NCBI GenBank assembly: GCA_037833965.1
Contig: AP031352.1
Location: 21,122,501 to 21,186,500 of the forward strand
Direction: 5' to 3'
Origin: Marchantia polymorpha subsp. ruderalis
Lineage: Eukaryota > Streptophyta > Marchantiopsida > Marchantiales > Marchantiaceae
Length of the DNA stretch: 64,000 nucleotides
Numbering within the stretch: position 1 is the stretch's first letter; every line of letters begins with the position of its first letter. This document shows positions 59,381 to 64,000 of the stretch, in pieces. The notes below the pieces were generated by a model. That model worked only from the letters and a program-made list of their open reading frames with translations, was not told the DNA's origin and made no database searches. The translations under genes and the position numbers were made by a program.

Positions 59381-60676
59381 GGTTCTTTCCCAATTTCGGA
59401 AGTGCAGATCAGGAACTCATTTTCTCTGCGTGTTTGTGTCCTTAGTTCTGTCACCACGCAAGAGGAGCTACAACTTGGCGTTCCGCATTTTGTAGCTGAA
59501 GGCCTTCGGTCGAATGTTCAGAGCTAGTACATTGGTTAGAGACTTGAGTAGTTTGGATCTACACCTGCGGGTGATTGCCGATGCTGAGAGTCAGTGACTA
59601 GTTAGATACTTGAATAGTTTCGCCCCTACACCTTCGAGTGTCTGTTCCTGATTGTACTCCTTTGGGATTTTTCCCCTGAATGCCAAAGTGAAGTTTTGTT
59701 ACTTCGTGTAAGCCTTGGTTGCAAATTCAGGTTACGCTGTAGCAGGTGCCCTCAGGGTAACCCCTATAGTATTTCTGGGAATGACAAGTGCCTGAGAATT
59801 CAAACTCTTCAATAGACTGTTGTTGTGTTACTGGAATGTTTCTCAGTGAGTTCTTCTGTGCGGACCTGTGTTCTCTGCGCGTTTTGTGAGTTGAGAGTGT
59901 TGTTCACCGCGTATGAGTGAGTTCGATCCAAAGTAGGCAGTCCAAGCCGGGTTTCCTACGCTAGCAGCAAGCTAGTGGAAGTGTTGTAAAAGCTAGAGTT
60001 GGAAGTCACTACCCGCAGCTTCGCTAGGTGTACTCTTGAGAGACTTCCCCCCTGAAATCTTGAGTAGAGGTCCTAACGGATCTCTGGGTTGTGTTTCTGT
60101 AGTTTCAGGAGTGTGTGTGTGTGTGTTACGCTGCACTGTGCGACCTCCGAGTGCGCTCCGAGTGGACACTTGCAGTATTTCTGGGAGTGACAGTCGCCTG
60201 AGAATTCAAACTCCTCAATAGTCTGTTAAACGTGACACTTTGTACCCTGTGTGTTCCTCTGTCCCTGTGGGTTCGACCTTTCTACCACTATATTGCAGTT
60301 TTAGCCTTTAGTGGGTTATTACATGATTTCAGAGAAGAAAAGTCTGCTCTCCACTCTCATTCTCTCATTCTTGATTGTGAGTTTTTCAGCTTCAGAGCTT
60401 GAGGCGTGCAGCTCAATCAGGCGGAGAGACCTTTGGTGAGTTGGAGAGAGTGCAGGAATCAGTGAGCAAGAAGGAGTGCGTAGCAACCAGGCGCGCGGAA
60501 GTGCATTGCGCGAGGATCTTGACGGACCCTGAAGAGAGTTTGCGAGTAGAGAAATTGAGCGCGCAAGGGAGGAGAGAGCAATTTCAGTTAGTGTCTAAGC
60601 GGCCGACGCGCAGCGGCGATTGTGAGAGATCGAGCGGGAGGCAAGAGCGTCTGTGTGTGCAGGGAGAGCAAGAAAT

Positions 60677-63242
60677 ATGTCGAAGGTCCCCCAGCTGCGA
60701 GTGTCTCCACTCAGAGTGCCGCAGATCGGTCTGCGAGCATTCCAGGATGTGTTGACAAGGTTGAAGCTTGATTTCCTCCTGTGGGGATGGAATTGGACGT
60801 GTCCGGAGATGGTGCGCGAATATTTGCGGGAGAAACACCAGCCCGCGCGCGGATTCTGCTCCCATCCAAAGAGGTGGGACATTAGTCACTGGGCGCAGGT
60901 ATTAGGAAGGTGTGCAGGCGAGGAAGGGTATCTCCTCTTCGAGGCCGAAAGCGTGAAGGTGTCGAAGGAGGAAGAGAACTCCTACAATGATCTTTTCAAG
61001 GTTGGCAAGCAACCCAAGAACGGCTTCCGGACGCGGGATTACAAAGATCGATTGCGGAGAAATGTCGCGACTGCATTGCTTCAAATATTGCAGCCGACTA
61101 AGACCGCCTACATGCATGGTTGGCAAGTGGGATTTGTGGAGCTAGTGTTGTCAGGAGCTCCGGTTCATTGGGCACGGCTCCTGTGGAAGGTGACGCGCCA
61201 ACATGCGCAAGAAGAGAGAGGAGGAACCCTCAATCATCTTTCGCTTTACCTGATCGTGTTCTATCGAGCGATGGGATGTTTGACAGCTTCAGAGCGGGCG
61301 CGATTTCCGCTGCTGACCCGGAGTAATCCGGGTAGATACTTGCGGGAGGCTGAAGTGGACACAGATCCGGACGAAGCACCTGCCAGTCCAGCTCCGGCTC
61401 CGGCAAGAGCAGAAGAAGAGCATCAAAGTGAGCGCGCACCGCGGAAGCGGAAATGGGATGAGAGGCCAGAAGACAGGCAGCCGGAAGCTCCCGCTCGGCC
61501 GACTTGCAGTCGGCCAACCCACGAACTTTACAGCCGGCCGAAACAGAGGGCACGTAAGATGGTGTTGCCGACTAGCAGTGAGGAGACCGGGCGTACTCCG
61601 GTCCGGCGGAATGTCCTGCCCACGTAGGAGAAGATAATCGCACAGGTTCTGGGGAGGTCGATGAACCCCTTTGCGCAGAAGGCGCGGATGCCTTCGGAAG
61701 AAGTCAGGCGAACTGAGAGTCGGCCGACTACGAGTCGGGCGACTGAAGGTCGGCCAACTGCAGGTCGGAAGCAAAAGAGAACAGCGTGTTGAACCGGACA
61801 GCAGGCCGGAAGCAGAAGAGAGTTTGGCTGCAGAGCCAACGACTCTCAGAGAGTCCTCTTCGGAAGAAGACGCTTCTGAGGAAGCGCCTCCAGCGAAGCG
61901 ACCAAGTGGAGTGAAGACATGCAGAGTGGATCCGACTGCCAGTCGGACAACTGCTAGTCGGCCGACTGCGAGTCGGTCAATTGAGAGTATTCCAGATTCG
62001 CCGAGTGCGAATCGGATAGACCCGGCGACCATTGTGCAAGCGCCTTCGGCGGACACACCTCCGGCGAGGACACCTTCCGCGCAGATCGCGCCGGAGGAGC
62101 AAGCAGTAGAAGTGGGCGGTGCAGAGGCGACAAGAGTGACTGCGGCGCAGACCCCTTCGAGAACAGGAGATCAAGCCGGAGCGGAGGCTCAGGCAGTGAA
62201 ATCCCCCACTGCCTTGGATATCTTAGCAGGGAGTGGAGCGGCAGTCGCGGCGGAAGCTGCCACGCGCCACAGTTCCAAGGAGTCGCCAAGAGCTTCTGTG
62301 GCGACTGAAATCCTCGAAACAGAGGATGAGACGAGTTCGGAAGAACAGGAAGCGGACTCTATGCGTGGGACGCCAACAGGGGTACTGTGCGAGCAGATAG
62401 TGCTACTCTTGCGATATTTGGATCGCAAGGCAGCAAAGTACGCGAATCCTAGAAAACCGCAGTCTTATGTGGAGTTAGTCAAGAACAGGACGAGGAACAA
62501 GGTGGCCATTTGGGCCACTAGGTGCCATTTGGAGATGAAGAATACTGCCCTCCAACAGCACCTGACGATCACGAAGAGGCTATAACAAACCCTGCAACAA
62601 CAGCGTGAGGATGTGGCGATAAAAGCCCAGGAGGATGTCGAGCTGATGCGGGCAAGGATTGAGTTGGAATTGCAGGAAGAGCGGAGACAAAACCGCATTC
62701 TGATAGAGGAGCTTGCGCGCCAGACGCGCGCATTAGAGCAAGGTCAAAGCACGCGCAAGGCGGATGAGGAGTTGTTGCGCAACTTGCAATCCGAGTGCGC
62801 GGAATTGAGGGCGCAGCGCGCGGAGGCGGAGATGCAGCTGACAAAGGTAGAAGGCAGCAGCCGGCGCGATGCGGATCGTACGCGAGAGGAGTTGGTGGCG
62901 CGGGTGACCCACTATCTCAGAGGTTATACCCACTGGGAAGTGGCGGCGCAGGAGAAGATCACACTCAGGGAGTTGGAGCTTCGGGCGGCGGCGTTGACGG
63001 AGGGTGACAGTCGGAGTCGGCGGCGAGTGGCGAAGAAATTAGAGACCTTCTTGTCGGGTGCGCGCGATACTATGGCGCACTTGGAGTCGGAAGTGACCGG
63101 GGTCCTTCGGCGGCTGGGGTTGCGTAGCCGAGCGGAAGACTGGCAGGGTAGGGAGATAGTGCGCGGCAGTCCGTCGCACAGAAGGCGCAATACCGGATCT
63201 GCAGAGTGCAGTAGTGTAGCTTGGTTCCGTGTTGGCGTTTAG
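60677..63242 (+). pseudogene. Family-2 U3 ORF of F2b, broken
   Basis: The ATG at 60677 (MSKVPQLRV) begins the part conserved with F2a; whether translation starts here or upstream is unclear. First segment to 61627: N-terminal domain with LDFLLWGWNWTC, LGRCAGEEGYLLFE and TRDYKDRLRRN. A CAG-to-TAG stop at 61625 and a frameshift precede the second segment (61671-62585: SRPTASR linker, acidic ETEDETSSEEQE, LLRYLDRKAAKY). A stop near 62583 precedes the third (62613-63242: coiled coil, GYTHWEVAAQE, basic tail). Non-functional. Confidence 0.85.
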
Positions 63243-63286
63243 AGTAGCAGGTAGTGCAGCGTAGTCTTAGTTAGGACCTTAGAGGG

Positions 63287-63315
63287 TATAAAGTACTTCA
63301 AGGCGTTTTGCCTTG
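63287..63315 (+). promoter_or_regulatory. F2b TATA box plus hairpin
   Basis: TATAAAG (63287) and CAAGGC-GTTTT-GCCTTG (63299-63315). R-U5 continues to the window end with no gene; its TTACA end should lie within a few hundred bases beyond 64000. Confidence 0.75.
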
Positions 63316-64000
63316 GGATTCTTCCAGTTTCAGAAGTACAGATCAGGAACTCACTTTCTCTATGTGTTTGTGTGTTTAGTTCTGGCACCACGCAGAGGAG
63401 CTACAGCTTGACGAAGGTACCGCATTTTGTAGCTGAAGGCCTTCGGCTGAATGTTCAGAGCTAGTATACCGGTTAGAGACTTGAGTAGTGCGGATCTACA
63501 CCTACGGGTGATTGCCGATACTTAAAGCCGGTTGCGAGTTAGATACTTGAGCAGTTCCCCCTTACACCTTCGAGTGATTTTTCCTGATTGTACTCCTACG
63601 GGACGTTTCCCGTGAATGCCAAAGTGAAGTTTTGTTACTTCGTGTAAACCTTGGTTATCAATTCAGGTTACGCTGCAGAAGGCACCCTAAGGGCACACCT
63701 CTGTAGTAATTCTGGGAATGACAAGTGCCTAAGAATTCAAACTCTTCAATAGACTATTATGGTGTGTGTGTGTTACTGGATTGTGTCTCAATTGAGTTTC
63801 TCAGTTGGGCCTGTATTCTCTGCGCTTGGTGTGAGTTGAGGGTGACGTCCACCGCGTATGAGTGACTTCGTTCCGAAGTGGGAAGTCCAATCCGGGTTCC
63901 CTACGCTAGCAGAAACTAGCGTAAGGGTTGTAAAAGCCGGAGTGGGAGTCACTACCTGCAGAGCCTCTGAATGTACTTTTGAGAGACTTTTCCCCCTGAA

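Larger units (their letters stand above)
31437..60323 (+). mobile_element. Family-1 solo LTR 'H', split by four later insertions
   Basis: It starts TGTGGTACCCC at 31437 and ends GGGTTATTACA at 60323, with a perfect 5 bp target duplication TGATT (31432-31436 and 60324-60328) although the ends are 29 kb apart. LTR sequence proper occupies 31437-32682, 36633-37953, 45810-46683, 53164-53953 and 59234-60323. With the insertions and their duplications removed it is about 5.3 kb, the normal family-1 LTR size, and no internal region is present, so it is a solo LTR formed before S1, A, F2a and H2 inserted. Confidence 0.92.
28155..64000 (+). mobile_element. Family-2 LTR 'F2b', split by solo LTR H, continues past window
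   Basis: The left part 28155-31436 starts TGTGGTAACACAC and is homologous to F2a from 46684. The right part resumes at 60324 (TGATT duplication, 60324-60328) and runs through the U3 ORF, TATA box (63287) and R-U5 to the window end. The left flank ACTGG (28150-28154) is the presumed target site in B-rev gag. Relative to F2a it has an extra segment of about 2.1 kb (29253-31405). Whether it is a solo LTR or belongs to a full element cannot be seen. Confidence 0.87.

Noticed and set aside
1-64000. Host single-copy genes, rRNA, or organellar sequence
   Set aside because: No such similarity was seen; essentially every stretch can be assigned to an LTR or retrotransposon internal region, apart from 29253-31405.

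Overview
The window holds no recognisable host gene. It is a dense nest of Ty3/gypsy-type LTR retrotransposons and LTR remnants, typical of heterochromatic repeat DNA in a large plant (streptophyte) genome. The plant assignment rests on tRNA-Asp-like primer binding sites, Athila-like FIDDF(C) reverse transcriptases, TG...CA LTRs with 4-5 bp target duplications, and decay dominated by C-to-T stop codons. The species cannot be named from the sequence.

Three groups of elements occur. (1) Family 1 has giant LTRs of about 5.3 kb (TGTGGTACCCC...GGTTATTACA). Upstream of the TATA box, in U3, these carry a long ORF of unknown function (1045 aa when complete). Its internal region encodes Gag-protease and Pol, separated by a single in-frame UAG in a TMV-type readthrough context. 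(2) Family 2 has related LTRs of about 4.7 kb or more (TGTGGTAACAC...GGTTATTACA) with a diverged version of the same U3 ORF; E is a short ORF-less relative. (3) Element A is an unrelated, AT-richer Ty3 element with 858 bp LTRs that look identical and one long gag-pol ORF.

Left half (1-22372): a family-2 LTR (D; 1-1029 and 15887-17589) is split by complete family-1 element B (5' LTR 1030-6359, gag-pro 6446-9277, pol to 12118, 3' LTR 12156-15871). D abuts a reverse family-1 LTR (17590-19855), which sits in an old family-2 LTR (F2c, 19856-22372).

Right half (22373-64000): F2c is split by a reverse family-1 LTR (L-rev, 22373-23151). L-rev is split by a decayed reverse family-1 element (B-rev, 23152-28154), and B-rev by a family-2 LTR (F2b, 28155-31436 and 60324 to beyond the window). 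F2b is split by family-1 solo LTR H (31437-60323, perfect TGATT duplication). H holds four further insertions: solo LTR S1 (32683-36632, perfect ATTCG duplication), element A (37954-45809), family-2 solo LTR F2a (46684-53163, itself holding solo LTR E, 51352-53124), and solo LTR H2 (53954-59233). Depth reaches seven levels.

The most notable system is family 1/2: retrotransposons that carry a kilobase-scale protein gene inside U3 of both LTRs, so every insertion carries two copies and every solo LTR still keeps one. A conserved TATA box and a covarying hairpin lie immediately downstream of this gene in every LTR whose 3' part is in the window.
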